64,000 nucleotides of DNA, taken from Ruminococcus sp. Zagget11. GTDB lineage: Bacteria; Bacillota; Clostridia; Oscillospirales; Ruminococcaceae. Below the pieces are notes generated by a model. It was given only the letters and a program-made list of their open reading frames with translations, ran no database searches and was not told the origin of the DNA. A program made the translations under genes and the position numbers. The stretch's first letter is position 1, and each line of letters begins with the position of its first letter. Of the stretch, positions 1-7,423 are shown one piece after another. The stretch lies in contig MSHL01000042.1 in assembly GCA_001941135.1 (NCBI GenBank), forward strand, positions 1-64,000, given 5' to 3'.

Positions 1-3
1 CTT

Positions 4-354
4 CTATGCTGTCCGCCATCTGTTCTTATCCGTCACATGAAACTGCTTTTTATTGCCGATTTTGTTGCTCCTTGCCTCAAGCTCCGCCTCAACCTCGGCT
101 ATGTCCAATCCACGCTCCGCACAAAGCACACAGACATGATAAAATAAATCCGCTACCTCGTTCTTCAATTCGTTATTGTCGTTGTTCTTTGCGGCTATTA
201 CCATTTCGGTACATTCCTCACCGCACTTTTTGCATATCTTATCCACTCCCTTGGAGTAAAGATAACAGGTGTAAGAGCTTTCATCGGCTGTTCCGTTTTC
301 ATAATCAGCCTTACGGCTCATGCATACCTCGTAAAGTATATTAAGCTCGCTCAT
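4..354 (-). CDS. hisE: Phosphoribosyl-ATP pyrophosphatase
   Basis: Catalyses the second step of histidine synthesis, hydrolysing PR-ATP to PR-AMP and pyrophosphate in the cytoplasm. The 116-aa product has the all-alpha MazG/HisE-like pattern: a KCGEECTEMV helix followed by NELKNEVADLFYH, which carry the Glu/Asp metal-binding residues. The length is normal for a free-standing HisE. Its ATG overlaps the hisI stop by 4 bases (ATGA), so translation is probably coupled. It is the last his gene visible; its stop lies 3 bases from the window edge, so the operon's true end is not seen. Confidence 0.95.
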   Translation of the reverse strand: MSELNILYEVCMSRKADYENGTADESSYTCYLYSKGVDKICKKCGEECTEMVIAAKNNDNNELKNEVADLFYHVCVLCAERGLDIAEVEAELEARSNKIGNKKQFHVTDKNRWRTA

Positions 355-776
355 TTTATTTCCCTCTCATTCAGATTTATAAGTTTCATATTTTCCATAT
401 CCAATTCGCGGTAAAAGCAGTTGTTCGCCACGCCTTTATAGCTTGTGTGACAAATATTACCCTTATCGGGCAACACCTGATATACCAGTGAATTTTGCTC
501 GCAGTTCACAAAAATATGGCACAGGGTAAATGTATTACCCGACTCCGCTCCCTTGAACCAAAGCTTTTTCCTCGATGTACTCCAGAACACCGCCTTTTTC
601 AGCCTTATGGATTCACGCAGGGCTTCCTCGTTTACATATGCCACAAGGATAACCTCTTTTGTATCGTAATTCTGCACGGCAACGGGTATCACTTTATTTT
701 GCGGGTCAATCGACGCTATTTTGTCAAAATCCAGCATAAGGCTGTCCGTTTCTTCTATAAAGCCCATTTCTATCAC
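351..776 (-). CDS. hisI: Phosphoribosyl-AMP cyclohydrolase
   Basis: Opens the adenine ring of PR-AMP, the third step of histidine synthesis. The product is 141 aa from a GTG that overlaps the hisF stop; an ATG three codons later is the alternative start. Recognisable are the [13 protein letters not shown] and SGNTF stretches and three cysteines in NCE, CHTS and NCFY contexts that should bind zinc. The usual acidic DCDxD metal motif is here NCEQN, so this is a divergent HisI in which Asp positions have become Asn or Glu. HisI and HisE are separate polypeptides here, not fused. Confidence 0.92.
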   Translation of the reverse strand: MIEMGFIEETDSLMLDFDKIASIDPQNKVIPVAVQNYDTKEVILVAYVNEEALRESIRLKKAVFWSTSRKKLWFKGAESGNTFTLCHIFVNCEQNSLVYQVLPDKGNICHTSYKGVANNCFYRELDMENMKLINLNEREIK

Positions 777-1534
777 ACCATTCTCACGGGTATACCGTGT
801 TTCTTAAGCTCCGTCTTTACCTCGCCCACGGTAAGCTCTCCGTAGTGGAAAAGCGATGCCGCCAATGCCGCCGCCGAATTGGTCTTCTCAAAGACATCTG
901 TGAAATGCTCCAACGACCCGCAGCCTCCGCTGGCGATAACAGGAATTTTTACCACACTGCAAACCGCATTCAGCATATCGATATCGAATCCGCCCTTTAC
1001 GCCGTCGGTATCCATACTGGTAAGCAGTATTTCACCCGCGCCCAGGGCTTCAACCCTTTTAGCCCATTTCACTGCGTCCATCTGCATATCTATTCTGCCC
1101 CCGTTGATTACGACAGTATAATGACCGTCGGGACATTTTTTCGCGTCAATTGCGGTGACCACGCACTGACAGCCGAATATATCCGCCGCTTGGGAAATAA
1201 GCTGTGGATTTCTCACCGCCGCGGAATTTACCGAAACCTTGTCGGCGCCCGCTCTGAGTGTGTCACGAAAATCATCTATTGTACGTATTCCGCCGCCAAC
1301 GGTAAGGGGTACAAAGACCTTTTTCGCCGTTCGTCTTACAACGTCAAGCATTGTACCCCGACCCTCGTGGGAGGCGATTATATCGAGGAAAACGATCTCG
1401 TCCGCGCCCTGTGCGTCATATGCGGCGGCACATTCCACGGGGTCGCCCACTTCTTTTATTCCGACGAAATTTACACCCTTGACGACCTTTCCCTCCCGCA
1501 CATCAAGGCAAGGTATAATTCTCTTTGCAAGCAT
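773..1534 (-). CDS. hisF: Imidazole glycerol phosphate synthase, cyclase subunit
   Basis: The (beta/alpha)8 barrel subunit that uses ammonia from HisH to convert PRFAR to imidazole glycerol phosphate and AICAR. At 253 aa it has normal length. The catalytic Asp sits at residue 11 ([13 protein letters not shown]) and the second near residue 130 (TAIDAKK); phosphate-binding turns VGGGIRT and ASGGCG are present. A strong Shine-Dalgarno (GGAGGA) precedes the ATG. The inverted-repeat element at 1551-1785 ends just before this ribosome site, so hisF translation should survive the insertion. The hisF stop overlaps the hisI start. Confidence 0.97.
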   Translation of the reverse strand: MLAKRIIPCLDVREGKVVKGVNFVGIKEVGDPVECAAAYDAQGADEIVFLDIIASHEGRGTMLDVVRRTAKKVFVPLTVGGGIRTIDDFRDTLRAGADKVSVNSAAVRNPQLISQAADIFGCQCVVTAIDAKKCPDGHYTVVINGGRIDMQMDAVKWAKRVEALGAGEILLTSMDTDGVKGGFDIDMLNAVCSVVKIPVIASGGCGSLEHFTDVFEKTNSAAALAASLFHYGELTVGEVKTELKKHGIPVRMV

Positions 1535-1550
1535 ATTAAATTCCTCCTGA

Positions 1551-1785
1551 ATAGAAAATAGAAATTAGAGAATAGAGCGGTCTGTGACCGCAGCCACCGC
1601 CTCAACCGCCGCCTTTAGATATTCTTGAATTGCCCTGCTTTATTGCCCGCCTTTAACCGTCGGTTGGCTTACTTGCGCTCTTCAAGAACGGCAAAAAGCA
1701 TTGCGTAGCTATGCACGGCGGTTGAGGCGGTGGCAGCGGGAACACCCCGCCCGCCCAAATCTATCCTCTTACTTCTATTTTCTAT
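1551..1785. mobile_element. 235-bp MITE-like inverted-repeat element between hisH and hisF
   Basis: The ends form 25-bp imperfect terminal inverted repeats: 1551-1575 pairs with 1761-1785 with 3 mismatches, and the outermost 13 bp (ATAGAAAATAGAA) match exactly. Inside, a perfect 19-bp inverted pair lies at 1593-1611 and 1716-1734. Two side hairpins follow the ends: GCGGTC-tgt-GACCGC at 1577-1591 and GCGGG-aacac-CCCGC near 1736-1750. I find no credible gene inside. The right end supplies the last codons and the TAG stop of hisH. It occupies the position where hisA commonly lies. The call as a non-autonomous mobile element is an inference; no second copy is seen in the window. Confidence 0.6.
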
Positions 1786-2386
1786 CTTCCATTAAAGCTG
1801 CAAAATTCTTCAATATTGCAAGCCCCGTCTTACTGCTTTTTTCGGGGTGGAACTGGCAGCCGTACACATTGCCCTTTGCGGCAAGCGCCGTAACCATGTC
1901 CCCGTATTCGCAGTATGCCATAAGGTTTTCATCTGCGCACTTTGCCCCGTAGGAATGAACGAAATATACATATTCATCATCGGAAAGACCGTGCAGCAGC
2001 GGACAATCATGATTTACAATAAGCTTATTCCAGCCGATATGGGGAATTGACAGCCCCTCGGGACGCATTAGCTCCACACTTCCCTCAATCAGCCCCAAGC
2101 CCTCCGTTTCCTCAAATTCATATCCCTTTGAGAAAAGCATTTGCATACCAAGACATATCCCCAACAGCGGTTTTTCCTCCGCCTGCTCCTTGATGGTTTC
2201 CACAAGGTTCGCCTGTTCAAGCTGCTTCATCGCCCACGGAAAAGCACCCACTCCCGGAAGTATCATTCCGTCAGCCGACTCTATTTCACCCTTGTCCTTG
2301 GTAAGGACGGCAGGCAGTCCCAAATAATCACAGGCATTTTTCACGGAAAATATATTTCCCGCACCGTAATCGATAATCGCAATCAT
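1775..2386 (-). CDS. hisH: Imidazole glycerol phosphate synthase, glutaminase subunit
   Basis: Class I glutamine amidotransferase that supplies ammonia to HisF. The 203-aa protein carries the nucleophile Cys near residue 78 (GICLGMQ) and the His-Glu pair near 180-182 (QFHPE), completing the triad; the PGVGAF oxyanion strand is also present. The final residues and the TAG stop lie inside the terminal inverted repeat of the element at 1551-1785, so the original C-terminus may have been altered slightly; the fold should not be affected. It starts 2 bases after hisB ends. Confidence 0.96.
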   Translation of the reverse strand: MIAIIDYGAGNIFSVKNACDYLGLPAVLTKDKGEIESADGMILPGVGAFPWAMKQLEQANLVETIKEQAEEKPLLGICLGMQMLFSKGYEFEETEGLGLIEGSVELMRPEGLSIPHIGWNKLIVNHDCPLLHGLSDDEYVYFVHSYGAKCADENLMAYCEYGDMVTALAAKGNVYGCQFHPEKSSKTGLAILKNFAALMEDRK

Positions 2387-2388
2387 CT

Positions 2389-2982
2389 TTAAAGCACCCC
2401 TTTTGTGGACAGAAGCATATCGTCACCGTTGTACGCACACGCCTTTGCAAGAGCATGGGCGAAAGCCTTGAATAAAGCCTCCATCTTGTGGTGGTCGTTT
2501 TTGCCGTAAGGGCACTTCAAATGCAATGTAATACCCGCATTAAAGGCGAATGCCCTGAAAAATTCCTCCGTAAGGCAGTTGTCGTAATCCCCTGTTCGGC
2601 TGTCGCTGTAATCACATTCAAACACAATAAAGGGTCTGTTGCTTATATCCAGACAGCAAAATCCAAGGCTTTCGTCCATGGGAATAAATGCTGTTCCGTA
2701 GCGATTAATACCCTTTGCGCTTCCGAGAGCCTTTTTAAAAGCCATTCCCAGCACAATGCCCGCATCCTCCACGGAGTGATGACCGTCAACGTACAAATCG
2801 CCCTCAACAGCCATATCTAAGTCAAACCCCGAATGAACGCTAAATGCTGTCAGCATATGGTCAAAAAAGCCTATTCCCGTATCAATATTGTGCTTGCCGC
2901 TGCCATCAAGGTTTATGGAAACGGATATATCGGTTTCATTGGTTTTACGGGAAACGGCTGCTCTTCTTGAAAAGTCCTCCAT
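2389..2982 (-). CDS. hisB: Imidazoleglycerol-phosphate dehydratase
   Basis: Manganese-dependent dehydration of imidazole glycerol phosphate to imidazole acetol phosphate. The 197-aa protein is the monofunctional form, without the phosphatase domain found in enterobacteria. Metal-binding motifs are visible: FFDHML near residue 40, DGHHSVEDAGI near 65, and KNDHHKMEALFKAFAHAL near the C-terminus. It lies between hisC and hisH with small gaps, consistent with one transcript. I see no histidinol-phosphatase gene in the window. Confidence 0.96.
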   Translation of the reverse strand: MEDFSRRAAVSRKTNETDISVSINLDGSGKHNIDTGIGFFDHMLTAFSVHSGFDLDMAVEGDLYVDGHHSVEDAGIVLGMAFKKALGSAKGINRYGTAFIPMDESLGFCCLDISNRPFIVFECDYSDSRTGDYDNCLTEEFFRAFAFNAGITLHLKCPYGKNDHHKMEALFKAFAHALAKACAYNGDDMLLSTKGVL

Positions 2983-2994
2983 AAAAATACCTCC

Positions 2995-4065
2995 CTATTC
3001 CTCCGTGTAGTCCGCGGCAAGAATTTTTTCAAGCTCCGTTAAGAATATTTCGTCCTCCTCCAAAGTACCCGCCGTAACACGGAAATATGACCCAAGACAG
3101 TATACGGATATGGATTTCTCCAGCAGCTTATCGCATATCATCTCGGACACCGAGGACTTGACGAAAACAAAGTTTGTAACGGAGTCATATACCTTTTCCA
3201 GTGCGGAATACTTTTTGGAAAGAGCGTGCAGCCTGCTTTGAAGCAGCTTGCGGCTCTCAATGATCTCAACGGTATGCTCGCTGATAAGCGCCTTGTTTTT
3301 CAGTACCGCACTGCAAACAGCCTGTGTAAGGGAATTGACGTTATAGGGTGATTTTACCGTTCTAAGGGCGGTGCTTATATTCTCTCCCGCCACGGCAAAG
3401 CCCAATCGCAGTCCCGCCATGCCCATAGCCTTTGAACAGGTTTTCAGCACCACAAGATTATCGTATTCGTCCACCAAATCCATAACCGATTCGCCGTAAA
3501 AGTCCATATACGCTTCATCGATGACCACAAGGCAGAACACGTTTTTGACAAGACGCACCACGTCCTCACGGCTAAGTCCCAGCGATGTGGGATTGCAGGG
3601 GTTGGAGAAGATAAGCGCCTTTACATCGTGGGTGTTGCAGTAATCTATAACCTTTCCCACATTTATCTGCAAGGAATTATCCTTTGGAAGATTGGTGATT
3701 TTCGCCTCGTAGAGATACCCGTAAAACGCATACATGGAGAAGTCGGGGGAAAGAGTAACCACCATATCGTCCTTTTCGATAAAGGCACTGAGCAGTATAC
3801 TTATCATCTCGTCAGAGCCGTTGGCGGCAGTGACATATTCCGGTCGAATACCGTAATACTGTGCAAACCTTATCACTACCTCCGCCGCGGTGGGATCGGG
3901 GTAGCGGTTAAAGCTGACGTTCTTCACCGCTTCGGCAATTTCGTCCACCATTTCACGGCTTATATCAAAGCATGATTCGTTTGCGTCCAGTTTAATGTCG
4001 TAGTACTTGTAAACAGCCTCGTAAGGCTCTATCTTGCGGATTTTCTTATTAAGCTCATAAGACAC
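2995..4065 (-). CDS. hisC: Histidinol-phosphate aminotransferase
   Basis: PLP-dependent fold-type I aminotransferase converting imidazole acetol phosphate and glutamate to histidinol phosphate. The 356-aa length is typical. Visible features are LDANES near the N-terminus, NRYPDP substrate loop, ANGSDEMI, SNPCNPT, VIDEAYMDF, and the Schiff-base lysine in TCSKAMGMAGLRLGF. It is encoded between hisD and hisB on the his transcript. Confidence 0.95.
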   Translation of the reverse strand: MSYELNKKIRKIEPYEAVYKYYDIKLDANESCFDISREMVDEIAEAVKNVSFNRYPDPTAAEVVIRFAQYYGIRPEYVTAANGSDEMISILLSAFIEKDDMVVTLSPDFSMYAFYGYLYEAKITNLPKDNSLQINVGKVIDYCNTHDVKALIFSNPCNPTSLGLSREDVVRLVKNVFCLVVIDEAYMDFYGESVMDLVDEYDNLVVLKTCSKAMGMAGLRLGFAVAGENISTALRTVKSPYNVNSLTQAVCSAVLKNKALISEHTVEIIESRKLLQSRLHALSKKYSALEKVYDSVTNFVFVKSSVSEMICDKLLEKSISVYCLGSYFRVTAGTLEEDEIFLTELEKILAADYTEE

Positions 4066-4095
4066 TGTTATCTACCCTCCGAACATAAATCAGCT

Positions 4096-5382
4096 TTATT
4101 CAAATCTCACCTTAATTGCGTGAGCGTGGGCGGTAAGACCCTCCCTGTCGGCTACGGTAACTATATCGTCCTTAGCGTCCAGAAGCGCCTGCTCGGTGTA
4201 ATATATAAACTGTGACCGCTTTGTAAAGCTGTTTACGGAAAGAGGGGAGAAAAATCTTGCCGTACCTCCTGTGGGAAGAACGTGGTTAGGTCCCGCAAAG
4301 TAATCTCCCAAGGGCTCGGGACTGTATTTACCCATAAACACAGAACCTGCGTTGTCCACCTTACCAAGCCATGACATGGGATTATCCACCATAAGCTCCA
4401 AATGCTCGGGGGCAAGGGAGTTGGCAAGCTCCACAGCCTTATCCACGCTCTCGGTAACAATTACCGCACCAAAGCTGTCGATAGATGCGCGGATAATATC
4501 CTTTCTCTCCAGTGCAGTCATCTGTTTTTCAAGCTCCTCAATGGTCTTGTCGGCAATTTCCTCGCTGTCGGTAATAAGTATTGCGCTTGCGATTTTATCA
4601 TGCTCCGCTTGGGACATAAGATCCGCCGCGCAGAAAACGGGATTGGCGGTTTTATCCGCAACAATAAGTATTTCACTGGGACCCGCTATCATATCTATAT
4701 CAACCTTGCCGTAAAGAAGCTTCTTGGCAGTGGCAACAAATATATTTCCGGGACCCACTATCTTATCCACTCTCGGTATAGCGTCCGTGCCGTAAGCAAG
4801 AGCCGCCACAGCCTGCGCGCCCCCGCACATGAATACCCTGTCCACTCCCGCAATTGCGGCAGCGGCAAGTATATCGGGATTGGGCTTTCCGTCCTTTCCG
4901 GGAGGGGTTGTCATAATAATTTCCTTTACCCCCGCAATCTTTGCGGGAACAGCGTTCATAAGCACGCTGGAGGGATATGCGGCAGTCCCTCCGGGAACAT
5001 ACAGCCCCACCCTTTCAAGACCGCGGACTCTCTGACCCAGTATACAGCCATTGCCCTTAGGATCGATAAAGCTCTGCTCTTTCTGCCTGTTGTGAAATTC
5101 GGAAATATTCTCCATGCAGTTGAGAAGTGCGGTGGTGAAATCGCTGTCCGCATTTGTAAGGGCATCGTTAATCACATCACGGGGAACTTCATAATATTCG
5201 GGCAGCTTGCCGTCGAATTTCAGAGTATATTCCTTAACAGCCTCATCGCCCTTTTCCCTAACATTTTCTATAATATCCGAAACAATCTGGGAAATCTTCT
5301 TATCCGTTTCGCCGTTCCGCTTTTCCACCTCTTTGAGAAAGCTTTTCTCGGTAGTACCGTCGGCTATTATTTTTTTTATCAT
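4096..5382 (-). CDS. hisD: Histidinol dehydrogenase
   Basis: Zinc- and NAD-dependent four-electron oxidation of histidinol to histidine, the last pathway step. The 428-aa protein has the full family pattern: GLYVPGGTAAYPSSVLMNA, the NAD-binding CGGAQAVAALAYGT, VDKIVGPGN, GPSEILI, DLMSQAEHD (zinc ligands), and NHVLPTGGTARF with a catalytic His. It is downstream of hisG by 15 bases. Confidence 0.97.
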   Translation of the reverse strand: MIKKIIADGTTEKSFLKEVEKRNGETDKKISQIVSDIIENVREKGDEAVKEYTLKFDGKLPEYYEVPRDVINDALTNADSDFTTALLNCMENISEFHNRQKEQSFIDPKGNGCILGQRVRGLERVGLYVPGGTAAYPSSVLMNAVPAKIAGVKEIIMTTPPGKDGKPNPDILAAAAIAGVDRVFMCGGAQAVAALAYGTDAIPRVDKIVGPGNIFVATAKKLLYGKVDIDMIAGPSEILIVADKTANPVFCAADLMSQAEHDKIASAILITDSEEIADKTIEELEKQMTALERKDIIRASIDSFGAVIVTESVDKAVELANSLAPEHLELMVDNPMSWLGKVDNAGSVFMGKYSPEPLGDYFAGPNHVLPTGGTARFFSPLSVNSFTKRSQFIYYTEQALLDAKDDIVTVADREGLTAHAHAIKVRFE

Positions 5383-5397
5383 TGCTCCGTAAACCTC

Positions 5398-6033
5398 CTA
5401 TTCCTTTGTCTTTTCCTCAATCTCCGCAATCAGAGCCTCAATCTCCGATTTTCTCAGCTTCAGTGAAACCATATTCGCTATGAGCCTTGCGGAAATGGGG
5501 CATATTTCCTCGTACACCTCAAGACCGTTTTCCTTAAGGGTTGTACCCGTTTCAACTATATCCACAATCGCATGGGACAGTCCGAGAAGAGGTGCAAGCT
5601 CCACGCTTCCCTCAATCTTGACTATATCCACGTCCATATTCTTTTTCTCGAAAAACGAACGGGCTACATTGGGGTATTTTGTGGCAATCGTCTTTACTCC
5701 GTAGCCGCCGTAAAAGCTTCCGCCCTTTTTACCCGCAAGGGCAAATCTGCATCTTCCGAAGCCTAAATCGGAAAGCTCAAAGAACTTGCCGCCCATTTCC
5801 ATTATGGTATCCTTGCCCACAACGCCCAAATCGCAAACGCCGTTTTCCACATAGGTAATTACGTCCGCCGCCTTTGCAAGAACAACCTCAATCGAATCTC
5901 CCACAGGGAGAATAAGCCGTCTGCCCTTATCCCTTATGGCGGAGCAGTCATATCCCAGCTTTTCGAGAAGTCCCACTGTATCCTTTTCAAGTCTGCCCTT
6001 GGTAAGGGCAATTCTTATAGGTCTGTTTTCCAC
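5398..6033 (-). CDS. hisG: ATP phosphoribosyltransferase, short-form catalytic subunit
   Basis: Commits ATP and PRPP to histidine synthesis. At 211 aa it is the short HisG form, which lacks the C-terminal histidine-binding ACT-like domain and needs HisZ for activity and feedback control; hisZ is the gene immediately upstream. Visible motifs are RIALTKGRLEK at the N-terminus, DLGVVGKDTIME, and the PRPP-binding VDIVETGTTLKENGL near residue 160. Confidence 0.95.
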   Translation of the reverse strand: MENRPIRIALTKGRLEKDTVGLLEKLGYDCSAIRDKGRRLILPVGDSIEVVLAKAADVITYVENGVCDLGVVGKDTIMEMGGKFFELSDLGFGRCRFALAGKKGGSFYGGYGVKTIATKYPNVARSFFEKKNMDVDIVKIEGSVELAPLLGLSHAIVDIVETGTTLKENGLEVYEEICPISARLIANMVSLKLRKSEIEALIAEIEEKTKE

Positions 6034-6051
6034 TGAAAAATTTCCCCCAAT

Positions 6052-7242
6052 CTATTCCTCGGTTACACTGTTGTCGGAAACAATCTCTATCCGTGAAATT
6101 CCCTTTTCCACAGCATAGGCTCTTGCCTCCTCAATGGTTTCCGCAACGCTGTTTTCGGCAGTCACACCGCTTTCGCACAGCTTACGGCAAAGATTAAGCG
6201 CCTTTGCCTCGCAGCCCTGCTCACCGAAAACAAGCACCTCACATGGGCTTAGCTCACAGCCGCAATGCTTTTTGTACGACTCCGCAGCGGCGTTCACATT
6301 AACCGCAAATCCCGCAGCGGGGACATCGTAACCGAATTCATTAAGCAGACCGTCATACCGTCCGCCCGAAATAACTGCGTCCGCACACCCTGCAATATAT
6401 CCCTTGATGACCGTCCCCGTATAGTAATCCATACGGTTTACCAGTCCCAAATCAATGGTTATTTCCACATCAAAGCCCAGTCTGCACGCTTGACTGTAGA
6501 TATCCCTAAGCTCCTCCAATACCTGCTTTAGCTCATCGTCCTCGTAAAGCACAGCCGCCGACTCGAATACCTCCTCGCCGCCAAACAGCCTTGGCAAGAG
6601 CTTTAAAGTCTTTGCGGCACGATTATCCCCGAAGCTGTCAAGGACATCGTTAAGAACAGGGTAATTCTTTACCTCAATCAGCGAGCGTATCTGCTCAACC
6701 TCATCATATGTAGCGCCAAGGAGTGCCACAAGCCTTTTGAAAAAGCCTATATGACCGATTTCAAGCCTTGCTCCGCTTCTGTGGCAGAATGTCAGTGCTT
6801 CCAGCGCATTCGCAATTATCTCCAAATCCGCTCTCTTTGAGGACGAGCCTATAAGCTCAATTCCCGTCTGGCGGATTTCATCACTGCGCCCTCTCATACC
6901 AGGTCTGCTTCTGAATACGCTCTGGCTGTAGCAAAGTCTGATGGGCAGTGACTGGGTTCTCAGCCTTGTAGCGGCAAGCCTAGCTATAGGCATGGTGGAA
7001 TCGGGGCGAACCACGAGAAGCCGATTTTTTGCATCGGTCAGCTTATAAAGGGTTTCTTGGGGAAAATAGCGTGACTTCATGTTAAAAACATCGTAAAATT
7101 CAAGTCCCGGTGTCATAACCTGTGAATATCCCTTTGCCTTGAATATACCCTGTAAACCGTTCTCAACCGCTGTAACGGCTGAACAGTCCTCAAACAGTAA
7201 ATCCCTCGTTCCCTCCGGGGTAATTAAATCATAGCTTTTCAT
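6052..7242 (-). CDS. hisZ: ATP phosphoribosyltransferase regulatory subunit
   Basis: Histidyl-tRNA synthetase paralogue that forms the HisZ-HisG complex and confers feedback inhibition. The 396-aa product has class II synthetase-like core motifs (PEGTRDLLFEDC, VVRPDSTMPIARL, RQTGIELIGS, GGRYDGLL near the middle). It stands as the first gene of a his operon next to a short hisG, which argues against a true HisRS. The upstream region holds a consensus promoter and a palindrome. Confidence 0.95.
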   Translation of the reverse strand: MKSYDLITPEGTRDLLFEDCSAVTAVENGLQGIFKAKGYSQVMTPGLEFYDVFNMKSRYFPQETLYKLTDAKNRLLVVRPDSTMPIARLAATRLRTQSLPIRLCYSQSVFRSRPGMRGRSDEIRQTGIELIGSSSKRADLEIIANALEALTFCHRSGARLEIGHIGFFKRLVALLGATYDEVEQIRSLIEVKNYPVLNDVLDSFGDNRAAKTLKLLPRLFGGEEVFESAAVLYEDDELKQVLEELRDIYSQACRLGFDVEITIDLGLVNRMDYYTGTVIKGYIAGCADAVISGGRYDGLLNEFGYDVPAAGFAVNVNAAAESYKKHCGCELSPCEVLVFGEQGCEAKALNLCRKLCESGVTAENSVAETIEEARAYAVEKGISRIEIVSDNSVTEE

Positions 7243-7280
7243 TTATACTCTCCTACTTTATTGCATTAAAGTGATAATGC

Positions 7281-7310
7281 GGTATCATGCTATCACAACA
7301 AAATGATACC
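7281..7310. promoter_or_regulatory. Palindromic candidate operator over the hisZ promoter
   Basis: GGTATCAT (7281-7288) and ATGATACC (7303-7310) form a perfect 8-bp inverted repeat with a 14-bp centre. It overlaps the -10 box and the likely start site of the his operon, the usual place for a repressor site. The regulator is unknown; a histidine-responsive repressor is an inference from position only. Confidence 0.5.
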
Positions 7311-7331
7311 ATATGCCGCAGCTTTTGTCAA
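7303..7331 (-). promoter_or_regulatory. Sigma-A promoter of the his operon
   Basis: On the minus strand TTGACA (7326-7331) is followed by a 17-bp spacer and TATCAT (7303-7308), about 60 bp upstream of the hisZ ATG. One half of the palindrome at 7281-7310 covers the -10 box. There is no room for a T-box leader before hisZ. Confidence 0.82.
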
Positions 7332-7423
7332 GTCAATCCCGAAACGCCGAATATTTTTCGGCTATTACAACAACCTGTTCCGAATTTCGGCAGTGATTTT
7401 TGTAAAAATAGTCTATTACATCT

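Noticed and set aside
6-344. Overlapping long ORFs opposite his genes and others (for example 6-344, 797-1561, 4402-5466)
   Set aside because: They are antisense shadows of clearly conserved genes, with no ribosome sites or family match.
1561-1774. Short ORFs inside the inverted-repeat element (for example 1701-1952)
   Set aside because: They follow the repeat structure, have no ribosome site and run into hisH antisense.
7243-7423. T-box or attenuator before the his operon
   Set aside because: Transcription should start about 50 bp before hisZ, leaving no room for such a leader.
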